The notes beneath the pieces are model-generated. The model worked only from the letters and a program-made list of their open reading frames with translations. It ran no database searches and was not told the origin of the DNA. Of a stretch of DNA of 64,000 nt, positions 18,852 through 28,309 are shown piece by piece. Made by a program: the position numbers and the translations under genes. This stretch comes from Clostridium hydrogenum (GTDB lineage: Bacteria; Bacillota; Clostridia; Clostridiales; Clostridiaceae). Position 1 is the first letter of the stretch. The number at the start of each line of letters is the position of its first letter. The stretch is taken from positions 1,106,001 through 1,170,000 of the forward strand of contig NZ_JAEACT010000004.1 of NCBI RefSeq assembly GCF_021432385.1, read 5' to 3'.

Positions 18852-19651
18852 GAGCTTATTTATGTTTTTTTAAGATTCGCTTTATAAACGGTCTGCAGTA
18901 CAGAACCGCTGCTTATGCTGGAATTGCAACCCAATTTGCTTGGGGTTTTATGTACATCATGATGTATCAAGCTTTTTATAAAAGTAATCCATCAAAGGCT
19001 CCAATGAATTTTTCACAACTTGCAAGTTATCTATGGCTTCAACAGGCATTCTTAGCACTATTTATGACATGGTTTTTAGATGAAGATATTTTTACCTTAA
19101 TCACCAGTGGCAATATTGCCTATGAACTCTCAAGGCCCTTTGACATATATAATACTTGGTTTGTTAAAAGCTGCGCCGTAAGACTTTCAAGAACGCTTTT
19201 AAGATGCTTTCCAATATTAATTGTTGCCTTCTTTTTACCAGCACCATATAAGTTTAGTTTACCAAATTCTTTTTCCTCATTTTTATTATTTATAATTACA
19301 ATGTTTTTAAGCTTTATGGTGGTTGTTTCTTACTGCATGCTAGTTTATATATTTACTTTTTACACGGTATCCCCTATGGGTGTAAGACTTGCTCTTGTGA
19401 TGACAGCAGATTTTCTTTCTGGAAGCCTTGTCCCACTGCCATTTTTGCCAAACTATCTTACAAAATACATTTATTTATCCCCCTTTGCCGCAATGCAAAA
19501 TATTCCCCTTAGAGTTTATAGTGGTCAAATCCCTGTAACTGATGCATTCTCTACTATAGCACTTCAGGTATTTTGGCTGTTAATACTTATTTTAATAGGT
19601 AAATTTATAATTTCTAAAGCTTTAAAACGTGTAACTGTGCAAGGAGGTTAA
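18848..19651 (+). CDS. ABC-2 type permease (DUF990-like), first subunit
   Basis: A 267-residue membrane protein with about six TM segments and no soluble domain. It overlaps the ATPase stop by 4 bp (ATGA), so it is translationally coupled. Sequence style (KIRFINGLQYRTAAYAG at the start, LSPFAAMQNIPLRVYSG late) matches the DUF990/ABC-2 permeases found in pairs. It should dimerise with the next gene product to form the export channel. Substrate unknown. Confidence 0.82.
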   Translation: MRAYLCFFKIRFINGLQYRTAAYAGIATQFAWGFMYIMMYQAFYKSNPSKAPMNFSQLASYLWLQQAFLALFMTWFLDEDIFTLITSGNIAYELSRPFDIYNTWFVKSCAVRLSRTLLRCFPILIVAFFLPAPYKFSLPNSFSSFLLFIITMFLSFMVVVSYCMLVYIFTFYTVSPMGVRLALVMTADFLSGSLVPLPFLPNYLTKYIYLSPFAAMQNIPLRVYSGQIPVTDAFSTIALQVFWLLILILIGKFIISKALKRVTVQGG

Positions 19652-19654
19652 AAT

Positions 19655-20431
19655 ATGAAGCTATACTTAAAATATTTTTCAATTCAATTAAAGTCGGTAA
19701 TGCAATATAAAACTTCCTTCTTTCTAACAAGTATTGGTCAATGCCTAACAACCTTTTTCTCTTTCTTAAGTATGTATTTTTTATTTACACGCTTTGGCAG
19801 CATTAAAAATTACAGTTTTAATGAAGTTCTTTTATGTTTTAGCACAATTTTCATGTCCTTTGCACTTGCAGAATGTTTTGGAAGAGGTTTTGATGCCTTT
19901 CCTTCCATAATATCTGATGGCAGTTTTGACAGGATACTAGTACGTCCTAGAAATGAAGTACTTCAAGTATTAGGCACAAAAATTGAACTCACACGAATAG
20001 GCAGACTTATTGAAGCCCTAATAGTATTCATATATTCACTAAAAACCTGCGGAGTTTACTTTTCACCAGACAAAATTTTTACTCTCGCCTTAATGATTAT
20101 AGGTGGAACCTTTTTATTCTTTGGACTATTCATAATATCTGCTGTAATATGTTTTTTTACCATAGAAAGCCTTGAAATTATTAATATCTTTACCGATGGT
20201 GGAAGGGAACTTGCTCAATACCCTTTAGACATATACAAAAACTTTGTACTTAAATTTTTTACTTACATTATTCCACTAGCTTTTGTTAACTACTACCCTC
20301 TACTATATATAATAGGCAAAAGCCACAATGTACTCTACATGTTCTCACCCATAATCGCCTGCTTATTCATTATTCCAAGCTTTATATTATGGAAATTTGG
20401 CGTAAGACATTATGTGGGAACAGGATCTTAA
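19655..20431 (+). CDS. ABC-2 type permease (DUF990-like), second subunit
   Basis: A 258-residue membrane protein with about six TM segments, starting 3 bp after the first permease with an AAGGAGG site. Motifs SDGSFDRILVRPRNE and the late FVNYYPLLYIIGK are typical of the partner permease. Ten bases after its stop begins an R-family hairpin array that probably terminates or protects the message. Confidence 0.82.
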   Translation: MKLYLKYFSIQLKSVMQYKTSFFLTSIGQCLTTFFSFLSMYFLFTRFGSIKNYSFNEVLLCFSTIFMSFALAECFGRGFDAFPSIISDGSFDRILVRPRNEVLQVLGTKIELTRIGRLIEALIVFIYSLKTCGVYFSPDKIFTLALMIIGGTFLFFGLFIISAVICFFTIESLEIINIFTDGGRELAQYPLDIYKNFVLKFFTYIIPLAFVNYYPLLYIIGKSHNVLYMFSPIIACLFIIPSFILWKFGVRHYVGTGS

Positions 20432-20433
20432 AT

Positions 20434-20624
20434 GCAGAGTACAGATGACAGAGTACAAAGTACAGTGAAGGATGATTTATCCTCCTTACGTTGGATAAAT
20501 CTTTGAACTTATATATTCAGCTTCGCTGAAAACATCATGAGGTTTGGGCGGAGCCCATTAAATTTCAAATTTTCTGTACCAACAGAAAATTCTCCTTCTC
20601 TGTACTCTGTACTCTGTACTCTGA
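20434..20624. repeat. R-family modular hairpin array, copy 3
   Basis: The left boundary CAGAGTACAGATGACAGAG and right boundary CTGTACTCTGTACTCTG enclose GATTTATCC/GGATAAATC, TTCAGCTTCGCTGAA, TTTGGGCGGAGCCCA and ATTTTCTG/CAGAAAAT hairpins. It begins 3 bp after the permease stop and ends 21 bp before the helD start. Part of it is an open frame continuous with helD, which can mislead start calling. Confidence 0.85.
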
Positions 20625-20644
20625 CTAAAACCGAGGTGATAAAA

Positions 20645-22918
20645 TTGATTAAGCATCCAGATTACGACTATGAACTTAAACGTGTTAATTACACTATTAA
20701 ATATTTAAAAGAATACAATAAAATTATTTCGGAGCAAAAAAAAGCATTAGATTCTCAGATAGACGCTCAACTTAAACATTTTGATCCAGATAATAAGGAA
20801 CAATTCACGCAGGTTACCTTAAGTACTTCTATTAGAGATAGTTTTCATCAAAAAATGCAAGGTGCTGAAAGAAGTATTTTAAAGCCTTACTTTGCTAGGG
20901 TAGATTTTAATGAAGTTAATAGTAATCTTCAAAAAATATATATTGGGAAAATGTCACTTTTAAACGAAGGTACTGGCGAATTTCTTATAGTTGATTGGAG
21001 AGCTCCTATATCAAATCTTTACTACGATGGACGTATTGGTGCTGCAAGCTATAATTGCCCTGACGGAAATATTAAGGGTGAAATTAAATTAAAAAGGCAG
21101 TATGTAATTGAAGAAGGTACGCTTGAAAATTTCTTTGATGTTGATATCACAACTAATGACGATTTTCTCCAAGCTTGCCTCGGCTCAAGTAAGGATAACA
21201 GGCTGAAGGACATTGTTTCAACAATACAATCAGAACAAAACAGAGTTATAAGGGCAAATATGTGGAAACCTCTAATTGTTCAAGGTGCTGCTGGCGGCGG
21301 AAAAACTACCATAGCACTGCATAGAATTGCTTATTTAATATATACCTTTGAAAAAAAATTAAAGCCAGAAAATTTTATGATTATAGCACCGAGTAACTTT
21401 TTCTTAAGCTATATTTCCGATGTACTTCCTGAACTTGGCGTTGAAAATGTAAGGCAAACCACCTTTGAAGCTTTTGCTCAAAAAGTTATAGGCAAAAAAT
21501 TAAAGATAATGCCAAGTACAAAAAAACTATCAGATCTAGTTAACTTAAGGGAAAGCCTTGATTGTGAAGGTATAAAAAAAGTATCTAATTTTAAATCTTC
21601 TCTTGAATTTAAGACTTCAATAAAAAGCTTTTTAAATCTAATAGAAGATAACTTTATTCCAAAGGAGGATTTTAAAATCCACACCTTTAAGCTATTTTCT
21701 GCAAGCGAAATAAGGAAATTATTCTTAGAGGATTATAAGAACTTGCCCTTTATGAAGAGAATTAACGAAATAAAAAAACACCTTACAAACAGCGTGTTAA
21801 ACAACAAACTAAGAATCTTAGAAGAAGTTGAAGCTTCCTATGACATTAAATTATACGATATTAAAAGGGCCGCACCTGATTCTATTGAAAGACGTCAAAT
21901 TATAATAAAAACCATAGATGAAAGAGATGCCTTACTCAAAAGTATAAAGAAAAACTCAAAAACACTTGTAAAAAATTATTTATCTAAAATTTCTGTTCTA
22001 TCCCCACTTGAGTACTACAATAAATTTATAAACGATGAACGCTTATTTAACAAATTTAATAGTAGCTATATAGACTGCAAACTTTCAGAACTTGTACGAA
22101 AAACTTCAAAAGATATTTTAGATAAGAACCTTGTTGAATTTGAAGATTTAGCTCCATTAATGTATATCAAATATTTAGTTTATGGTTTAGATGAAAATAT
22201 AAATGTCCGCCATATAATTATTGATGAAGCCCAAGACTTTAGCCTCTTTCAGTTTTCTGTGCTAAAAGAAATAATAAACAGCCCCTCCTTTACAATCCTT
22301 GGAGACCTATGCCAAGGAATCTACAGTTTTAGAGGAGTTAATGATTGGCACAAAACCGCAGAGCTTATCTTTGGAGAAAATGATCCAGATTTATTAAAGC
22401 TCGAGCAAAGTTATAGAACCACCATAGAAATAATGGAGGCTGCAAATTCAGTTATAAAGTTTTTAAACAACAAAAGTCTCCCCCTTGCAAAGCCAGTAAT
22501 CCGCCACGGTGACCCAGTTATTGTACTTGAAAAAAAATCTTTAGCCGAAGTTAAAACTGCAATAGAAAAAAATCTTTGTGAACTAAGCAAAAACAAGCTA
22601 AAATCCGCTGCAATCATCTGCAAAACCATGGAGGAATGCACAGAATTAAAACGCTTATTTAAAAACTCAAAATTTACACCTAAAATAGTAAACGAAAAGG
22701 AAGATGACTATTCTGGTGGAATTTTAATAATACCTTCTTACTTAGTCAAGGGACTTGAATTTGACATGGTAATTGTAGCAAATGCATCAAAAAAGCAATA
22801 CACAGCTGATGAACTTGACGTAAAACTTTTATATATTGCAATGACACGTCCACTTCACAAGCTATATATATATTCTGTTGGTGAAAAAGCAGATATGCTG
22901 AAGGAGGTTAATAAATGA
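20645..22918 (+). CDS. helD: HelD-like RNA polymerase-recycling helicase/ATPase
   Basis: A UvrD/Rep-like superfamily 1 ATPase of 757 residues. In Bacillus and relatives HelD pushes into the RNA polymerase channels and frees stalled or post-termination polymerase. Seen here: a long N-terminal coiled coil (about 1-80), Walker A GAAGGGKTT (214-222), Walker B IIIDEAQDFS, GDLCQGIYSFRG, LEQSYRTT and a C-terminal helicase domain. The start is TTG at 20645, with GAGGTG 6 nt upstream; the frame stays open further upstream only because it crosses a hairpin repeat. It is first in an operon with the DUF6886 gene (4-bp overlap) and a phosphoesterase. Confidence 0.88.
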   Translation: MIKHPDYDYELKRVNYTIKYLKEYNKIISEQKKALDSQIDAQLKHFDPDNKEQFTQVTLSTSIRDSFHQKMQGAERSILKPYFARVDFNEVNSNLQKIYIGKMSLLNEGTGEFLIVDWRAPISNLYYDGRIGAASYNCPDGNIKGEIKLKRQYVIEEGTLENFFDVDITTNDDFLQACLGSSKDNRLKDIVSTIQSEQNRVIRANMWKPLIVQGAAGGGKTTIALHRIAYLIYTFEKKLKPENFMIIAPSNFFLSYISDVLPELGVENVRQTTFEAFAQKVIGKKLKIMPSTKKLSDLVNLRESLDCEGIKKVSNFKSSLEFKTSIKSFLNLIEDNFIPKEDFKIHTFKLFSASEIRKLFLEDYKNLPFMKRINEIKKHLTNSVLNNKLRILEEVEASYDIKLYDIKRAAPDSIERRQIIIKTIDERDALLKSIKKNSKTLVKNYLSKISVLSPLEYYNKFINDERLFNKFNSSYIDCKLSELVRKTSKDILDKNLVEFEDLAPLMYIKYLVYGLDENINVRHIIIDEAQDFSLFQFSVLKEIINSPSFTILGDLCQGIYSFRGVNDWHKTAELIFGENDPDLLKLEQSYRTTIEIMEAANSVIKFLNNKSLPLAKPVIRHGDPVIVLEKKSLAEVKTAIEKNLCELSKNKLKSAAIICKTMEECTELKRLFKNSKFTPKIVNEKEDDYSGGILIIPSYLVKGLEFDMVIVANASKKQYTADELDVKLLYIAMTRPLHKLYIYSVGEKADMLKEVNK

Positions 22919-23439
22919 GATTATTTCATGTAAGTGAAGAAAGTGATATAAATCTATTTATACCACGTATCCCTTATAGAAAAGATATAGACAATTCTAA
23001 AGGTCTTGTTTGGGCAATAACAGAGAAATGCTTACCAAACTTTTTAACACCACGTAACTGCCCAAGAGTCACCTACTATTCAACAAATAAATCATCTATC
23101 GAAGATAAAGAAAGCCTTTTTTCTTTGTCTTCTTGTCCTCATGTTGTAGCTATAGAATATGAATGGTTCAAGACAATGCAAAATACGACCTTATATTTAT
23201 ACGAATTTAACACCTCAAACTTTCACCTTCAAGACGAAATTGCAGGTTACTACGTCAGTGAAAACACCGAAGTCCCTATAAACAAATTTACAATTACTGA
23301 TTTATTTGAAGAATTATTCAAAAGAAATGTTGAACTGAGAGTAATAGACAACTTATGTGAACTGAGTGACAGGGTGAAAAAAAGTTCTTTAAATTGGTCT
23401 ATGTGTAGAATGGGGAATGCTAAAAATGAACAAATTTAA
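22915..23439 (+). CDS. DUF6886-like protein of unknown function
   Basis: A 174-residue soluble protein beginning MRLFHVSEESDINLFIPRIP, which I recognise as the DUF6886 style; no enzymatic function is established. It overlaps the helD stop by ATGA and has an AAGGAGG site, so it is coupled to helD. The FHVSEE...F.PR start resembles folds that bind nucleotide-like ligands, but this is only an impression. It overlaps the start of the phosphoesterase gene by 14 bp. Confidence 0.7.
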   Translation: MRLFHVSEESDINLFIPRIPYRKDIDNSKGLVWAITEKCLPNFLTPRNCPRVTYYSTNKSSIEDKESLFSLSSCPHVVAIEYEWFKTMQNTTLYLYEFNTSNFHLQDEIAGYYVSENTEVPINKFTITDLFEELFKRNVELRVIDNLCELSDRVKKSSLNWSMCRMGNAKNEQI

Positions 23440-24328
23440 ATTTGCAATATTTACAGATTTGCATCATGACCATATTCCAGATGGCCGTACGCGATTAGGA
23501 AATTTCATAAACGGTATAAAAAATATAGATATAGACTTTATTATTGAGCTTGGTGATTTCTGTAGTCCCAAAAAGGAAAATCACTTTTTACTCGATATGC
23601 TTAATAGTATCCACAAACCCATTTATCATTTAATAGGCAATCATGATTCCGATTTGTTCCCAAAAGAAAAAGTTTTAGATTTCTTTCAAATGAACAGCAG
23701 TTATTATTCTTTTAAATATGGTGAAGTCAAATTTATCGTATTAGATACCTGCTTTATTAAAACCCCTGACGGATACGTACCTTATTGCAAAAGAAACTAC
23801 AATAAAGCAAAAGACATATATCCCATTCTTCCAGACTTTGAATTTGACTGGCTAAAAGCTGAATTAGCTGATAATAGCAAGTATTTTGTTATCTTTTCTC
23901 ATCAAAGTCTTGAAAATGAATTTGCTAAAAGGGGAGTTTATAACAGAAATGAAATTAGAAAATTGATTGATGAAGTAAACAACAAAGGAAAGAAAGTTCT
24001 TTTGTGTATCAACGGACATGACCATGCAGATTCCCTAAAAAAGATAGGCGAAACATATTACTTTGGCTTAAATTCAATGTCCTATATATGGCTTGGACCC
24101 GAATTCGAACATTTTAATTACTCTAAGGAAACACATGATAAATACCCATATTTAAAGGATATGGTTTTATATAAAGAAGGCTTGTACACTATTGTGACAA
24201 TTACCGAAAATGGCAGCATTGAAATACAAGGCATGAAGGGGCACTATCAAAATGTCTCACCAGAAGAACTTGGAGTTGGTCCAACTTGGAATGGACGTGA
24301 TATATCACCTGTTATATCTGGTTTATGA
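23426..24328 (+). CDS. Calcineurin-like metallophosphoesterase
   Basis: About 300 residues with the full metal-site set: FTDLHHDH, ELGDFCSP, LIGNHDSD, FSHQS and NGHDHADSL. It has no signal peptide, so a cytoplasmic phosphodiesterase or phosphatase of 3',5'-cAMP-phosphodiesterase-like type is likely; substrate unknown. The ATG at 23426 has GGGG 10 nt upstream; an ATG at 23417 is too close to it. It overlaps the DUF6886 gene and completes the helD operon. An R-family repeat starts 9 bp after its stop. Confidence 0.83.
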   Translation: MNKFKFAIFTDLHHDHIPDGRTRLGNFINGIKNIDIDFIIELGDFCSPKKENHFLLDMLNSIHKPIYHLIGNHDSDLFPKEKVLDFFQMNSSYYSFKYGEVKFIVLDTCFIKTPDGYVPYCKRNYNKAKDIYPILPDFEFDWLKAELADNSKYFVIFSHQSLENEFAKRGVYNRNEIRKLIDEVNNKGKKVLLCINGHDHADSLKKIGETYYFGLNSMSYIWLGPEFEHFNYSKETHDKYPYLKDMVLYKEGLYTIVTITENGSIEIQGMKGHYQNVSPEELGVGPTWNGRDISPVISGL

Positions 24329-24336
24329 TGCTTTTA

Positions 24337-24668
24337 CGGGGCTGTCCCATAAAAATTATTTTGGACACAAATAATAAATATTGCGAACCTTTTTTCAAAG
24401 TACAAAGTACAAAGTACAGAGTACAAAGAAGGATGATTTACCTTTCCTTACGTCAGGTAAATCTTAAACTTAACTGTTGTCAGCTTTGCTGACAACAGTA
24501 ATGATGCGATTGCGTAAGCAATCAAAAATAAGTTATAAGATTTTCGGTAGCAAAGCGGAAGAAAATCATCCTTCACTGTACTTTGTACTTTATACTTTGT
24601 ACTTTGGTCTAATGCTTCGCATTAATTTTAAGTTACGTATTAAATAAGTTTATTGCGACAGCTTTTTT
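24337..24668. repeat. R-family modular hairpin array, copy 4, with GGGGCTGTC ends
   Basis: The outer ends GGGGCTGTCCCATAA (left) and TTATTGCGACAGC (right) are inverted and resemble the ends of the IS1182 element at 41 kb. Inside, AAAGTACAAAGTACAGAG tracts enclose four hairpins (GATTTACC/GGTAAATC, GTTGTCAGC/GCTGACAAC, TTGCGTAAGCAA, GATTTTC/GAAAATC). It fills the gap between the phosphoesterase and the FtsX permease gene; no gene is present. Confidence 0.8.
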
Positions 24669-24688
24669 TAGTCTTTATCTTCAGCATG

Positions 24689-27232
24689 CTAATCGATTCT
24701 AAACATGTCACTATGATTTTCAATCTTCATATTTGCAATAACAAATAAAGCGGAACTAATTGCCATGATTAAAGCCATGCAAATCATACTAAAAATTATA
24801 TTAATATTGCACTTATACTGAGAATACAATACATTACTCATTAAAAAGTAGCTTACTATCTCCTCCATCAATTCTGCCAAAATACCAGAAATAATGCCTA
24901 CTACAAATCCCTCTATAATTACAATTTTTCTTATATCCCTATTTTTAGCCCCTACTACTTTTAAAACAAGGAATTCTTTTATTCTCTCATAATTAATAAC
25001 TATAAGTATGTTCGACATTAAACATATTGCTGAAAATATACTTATAAAACAAATTACAACAACTGTGAGCACCAACTTTTGAAGGTATTCTTTTAATTGA
25101 TCAAGTTCTTCTGTGATGCTAAATACCTGAGCGTGTTTTAATTCTTTGCTTAAATAAAAAATCAAATTTTTCTCGTTCTTTGAAGAACTTTTCACCAAAT
25201 ATTGCAAAACGCTATCTGTATCATTTAATAATCCATTTTTTTGCATAGCATTTAAACTCATATATAAGTTATCGCCACCAGTAATGATATTCTTCTTCAT
25301 TATCCCAACGACTTTTAACTTTAAAGCTTTACCATTTATCTGAAAGTTAATTTTATCATTTACGTTAATACCCATGCCAGAAAACTCATTACCTAAAACT
25401 ACACAATTACTATTCTTATCACTTTTACTTAGTCCTCTGCCTTCAATAATTGAATAATTCATTTCATTACTATTTAAATCAACTCCATAAGCAGTTAAAT
25501 TGCTAAAGGTATTTAAATAATCCCCCCGCATACTAGCATTTATATTATTATCTTTTAAAAAATTTTCAAAGTTCTTGCCATTAATACTTATTAATTTTGC
25601 TGTAGAACTTGCTCTTTTAATATATTGAAATTTATTTTGATTTAACACCGTTTTTGTTTTATTTTCATCTTTATACGTAGTTCGAATAATAGTATTATAA
25701 CCATTATTATTTATCATATATTGATTCATTATATTTGGAATAACCCCATAACATAAATTTAGCATAACGCCGCATAAGAACACTACAATGGTTAGTGAAG
25801 TTGCTTCCATAGAAAATTTTAATTTCTGCCTTTTTAAGTTTCTAATTGAAAGTAAAATATACTTATTTTTATTGGCCTTAATTTTAGTAGATACGTTTAT
25901 GAGAACATAATTTATTCCAAAAATAAGTGCTACAAAAATACCGAAAGAAAAAATATACATACAACTCATAGGTAAGGATTTTATATATAATCCAAAACTT
26001 ATCATAAGCAACACAAAGGTTTTAAAAAACGGTAATGCTAATTTATTTTTAAATTCAATACTATGTTTTTGCTGACGAAGTATATGGGCTGGATTGACCT
26101 TATTGCCTATTTCAATAGCGAATAGAGTAAATATAAAGGTTTCTACAATAATAAATAAAATAGTGGTTATAATTTGCAGCCAGGATGCAGAAATTATCGA
26201 AATCAAATTCATTTTACCCATTATAGATTTTTGAGTTACACCTATTACAATAAAACTTAATACAATGCCTAATATATTACCAACAATGCTTATTATCCAA
26301 GTCTCGTATAAAATAAGCTTTTTAAGCAATTCTTCATTCATCCCATAAATATTTAGAATGATGTAGTCTTTCTTCCTTTTCAAATTAAGTAAAATAACAG
26401 TAGCCGCTATACTTACTCCGCTTATTACTATAACAATTATTTCAATTATATTTAGTACCTTGCTCTCGTTATCTAATGTTTGCTTATTATGTTCAATGAT
26501 ATCTTTGTAAGTATTTATTTCACAATTGCTTTTAAATACTTTATTAATCTTTTTTTCAATTTCTTCTAACTTGTACTTTTCATTAATTTTAATAAGTATA
26601 TTAGATGCAGAAGTATTTCCACTTTTATTACTAATTACTTTGTCATTTAATACTTGCTTATTTATAATAATTACTCCTACAATACTTTCATCACTTACGT
26701 TAGTATCAATAATGCCTGATATTTTTAATTTTATATCATTAGGAAAATTTTTAATTTTAATTGAAACAACGTCACCTTTTTTTAAATTAAATTTATTTGC
26801 TATCTGTTTATTTATAACAACACAATTATCTTTAAGACTTGTCCCGTAATTGTAGCTTGAATTTATTATTGGATAATTATTTGGATCCACAAATTTTAAA
26901 AATACTGTACTTGAAACATTGTTGTATATAAAATTATTTTGAAACTTATAGATAGTTGTATAATTAAAATAACCCTTATCCCTAAAATCCTTTAATTCTT
27001 TTAACTGATATTTAGTTAAACTTTGATCAAGTAAATTAATATTAATATCACCTTCATTAGAATTTATTGCATTGCTATTTATATAAGTATTGTTAAGTGA
27101 CAGCATAAGTTCTATTGATAATAATATTGCTGCTGATATAGCAATGGATAAAATGCTTAAAAACATTTGATATTTATTCTTTTTCCAAGTACTAAAATTA
27201 TAAGTCTTAAATAATTGTTTTGTGGTTATCAT
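24689..27232 (-). CDS. FtsX/MacB-type ABC transporter permease
   Basis: An 847-residue membrane protein with the layout of duplicated FtsX permeases: TM1 (about 20-40), a large extracellular domain, three TMs (about 255-380), further TMs near 405-440 and 475, a second extracellular domain, and three C-terminal TMs (about 720-840). It starts as ATGA overlapping the stop of the ATPase gene. Such systems export antimicrobial peptides or lipoproteins, or act mechanically. Because the partner ATPase is frameshifted, the system may be inactive. The permease frame itself is intact. Confidence 0.85.
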   Translation of the reverse strand: MITTKQLFKTYNFSTWKKNKYQMFLSILSIAISAAILLSIELMLSLNNTYINSNAINSNEGDININLLDQSLTKYQLKELKDFRDKGYFNYTTIYKFQNNFIYNNVSSTVFLKFVDPNNYPIINSSYNYGTSLKDNCVVINKQIANKFNLKKGDVVSIKIKNFPNDIKLKISGIIDTNVSDESIVGVIIINKQVLNDKVISNKSGNTSASNILIKINEKYKLEEIEKKINKVFKSNCEINTYKDIIEHNKQTLDNESKVLNIIEIIVIVISGVSIAATVILLNLKRKKDYIILNIYGMNEELLKKLILYETWIISIVGNILGIVLSFIVIGVTQKSIMGKMNLISIISASWLQIITTILFIIVETFIFTLFAIEIGNKVNPAHILRQQKHSIEFKNKLALPFFKTFVLLMISFGLYIKSLPMSCMYIFSFGIFVALIFGINYVLINVSTKIKANKNKYILLSIRNLKRQKLKFSMEATSLTIVVFLCGVMLNLCYGVIPNIMNQYMINNNGYNTIIRTTYKDENKTKTVLNQNKFQYIKRASSTAKLISINGKNFENFLKDNNINASMRGDYLNTFSNLTAYGVDLNSNEMNYSIIEGRGLSKSDKNSNCVVLGNEFSGMGINVNDKINFQINGKALKLKVVGIMKKNIITGGDNLYMSLNAMQKNGLLNDTDSVLQYLVKSSSKNEKNLIFYLSKELKHAQVFSITEELDQLKEYLQKLVLTVVVICFISIFSAICLMSNILIVINYERIKEFLVLKVVGAKNRDIRKIVIIEGFVVGIISGILAELMEEIVSYFLMSNVLYSQYKCNINIIFSMICMALIMAISSALFVIANMKIENHSDMFRID

Positions 27233-27917
27233 ATTTCCATCGCCTCTTTTAAGGTACCATCTTGCATATATAATATTCTGTCTGCTCTTTCCGCTACGTT
27301 CCTATCATGGGTTATCATTACAATTGACATATTATACTGTTTTCTAAATTTATCAAAAATATCTAAAACAATTTTACCATTTTTGCTATCCAATGCTCCC
27401 GTTGGCTCATCCGCAAATAAAATTTTAGGTTCGCCTGCTAATGCTCTTGCTATTGCTATTCTTTGTTGTTCTCCACCTGATAATTGCTTTGGTAATGATT
27501 TCTTCTTATTTTCTAATCCTACAATATTTATTAGTTCACAAGCTTTATTTGACATATTAATTTCTTTTTTAGAAAAAAATAAAGGTATTTCAACATTTTC
27601 CTCTACACATTTAAAGTAGGAATTAAATTAAATGATTGAAATACTATACCTATGTTTTCATTTCTAAATTCTGTTAACTTATTCTCATTTAGCTTCTGTA
27701 TATCTACATGATTAATTGTAATTTTGCCTGCTGTTGGTTTATCTATACATGCCAATATACCAAGTAAAGTACTTTTACCACTTCCACTAGCACCCATTAT
27801 AGCAACATACTCGCCTCTTTTAACACTAAAATTGATATCCTTTAAAATTTCAAACTTCTCATTCTCTACACCTACAGACTTACAAATATTTTCCGATTGT
27901 AATATATAATCTGCCAC
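27229..27917 (-). pseudogene. LolD/MacB-type ABC ATPase, frameshifted
   Basis: Two adjacent frames make one 228-residue ATPase. The upstream piece (27603-27917) has Walker A GASGSGKST and the Q-loop region FQSFNLIPTLNV, then stops. The downstream piece (27229-27555) has the signature LSGGEQQR, Walker B ILFADEPTGALD and MITHDRN. At 27605-27608 the plus strand reads ACAC; dropping one AC (GT on the coding strand) joins the frames as NVEENVEIPLFFSKKEINMS. So a 2-bp duplication in a dinucleotide explains the break. It could be a real mutation, phase variation or a sequencing error. The downstream piece alone lacks Walker A and cannot bind ATP normally. Confidence 0.88.
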
Positions 27918-28120
27918 TCAATTACACCCCTTTTCTTATATTCCAAATTCCTCTCCGTATAATTCAAAAAATATTAATCATATTAAATTATTCATTATTT
28001 TGACATTTTACTATATAAATAACATAATATCAAATTATACATTATTCTAATTTGTAATATAAAAAAATCATATACATATTGAAAAACCTTAATACTCAGA
28101 TTTTAAAGATTTAGATAAAA

Positions 28121-28306
28121 GTACAGAGTACAAAGAAGGATGATTTTCTTCCGTTTCACTGCAGAAAATCTTAAAACTTATCCTCGGTTGCGTAAGTAAT
28201 CGAGACATTACTGTTGTCGGCAAAGCTGACAACAGTTAAGTTTAAGATTTACCTGACGCAAGGAAAGGTAAATCATCCTTCATTGTACTCTGTACTTTGT
28301 ACTCTG
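28121..28306. repeat. R-family modular hairpin array, copy 5
   Basis: GTACAGAGTACAAAGAAGGA and its complement at the right end enclose GATTTTCT/AGAAAATC, GATTGC-type, GTTGTCGGC/GCTGACAAC and GATTTACC/GGTAAATC hairpins. Module order is inverted relative to copies 1 and 4. It ends 3 bp from the decarboxylase stop codon. The rest of 27918-28120 is AT-rich and holds the ABC system's upstream region; no gene is seen. Confidence 0.85.
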
Positions 28307-28309
28307 CTT

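Noticed and set aside
20537..20644. Extra N-terminal residues of the helD frame upstream of the TTG start
   Set aside because: These codons lie in an R-family hairpin repeat and lack a ribosome site; the HelD-like sequence begins at the TTG with a good GAGGTG site.
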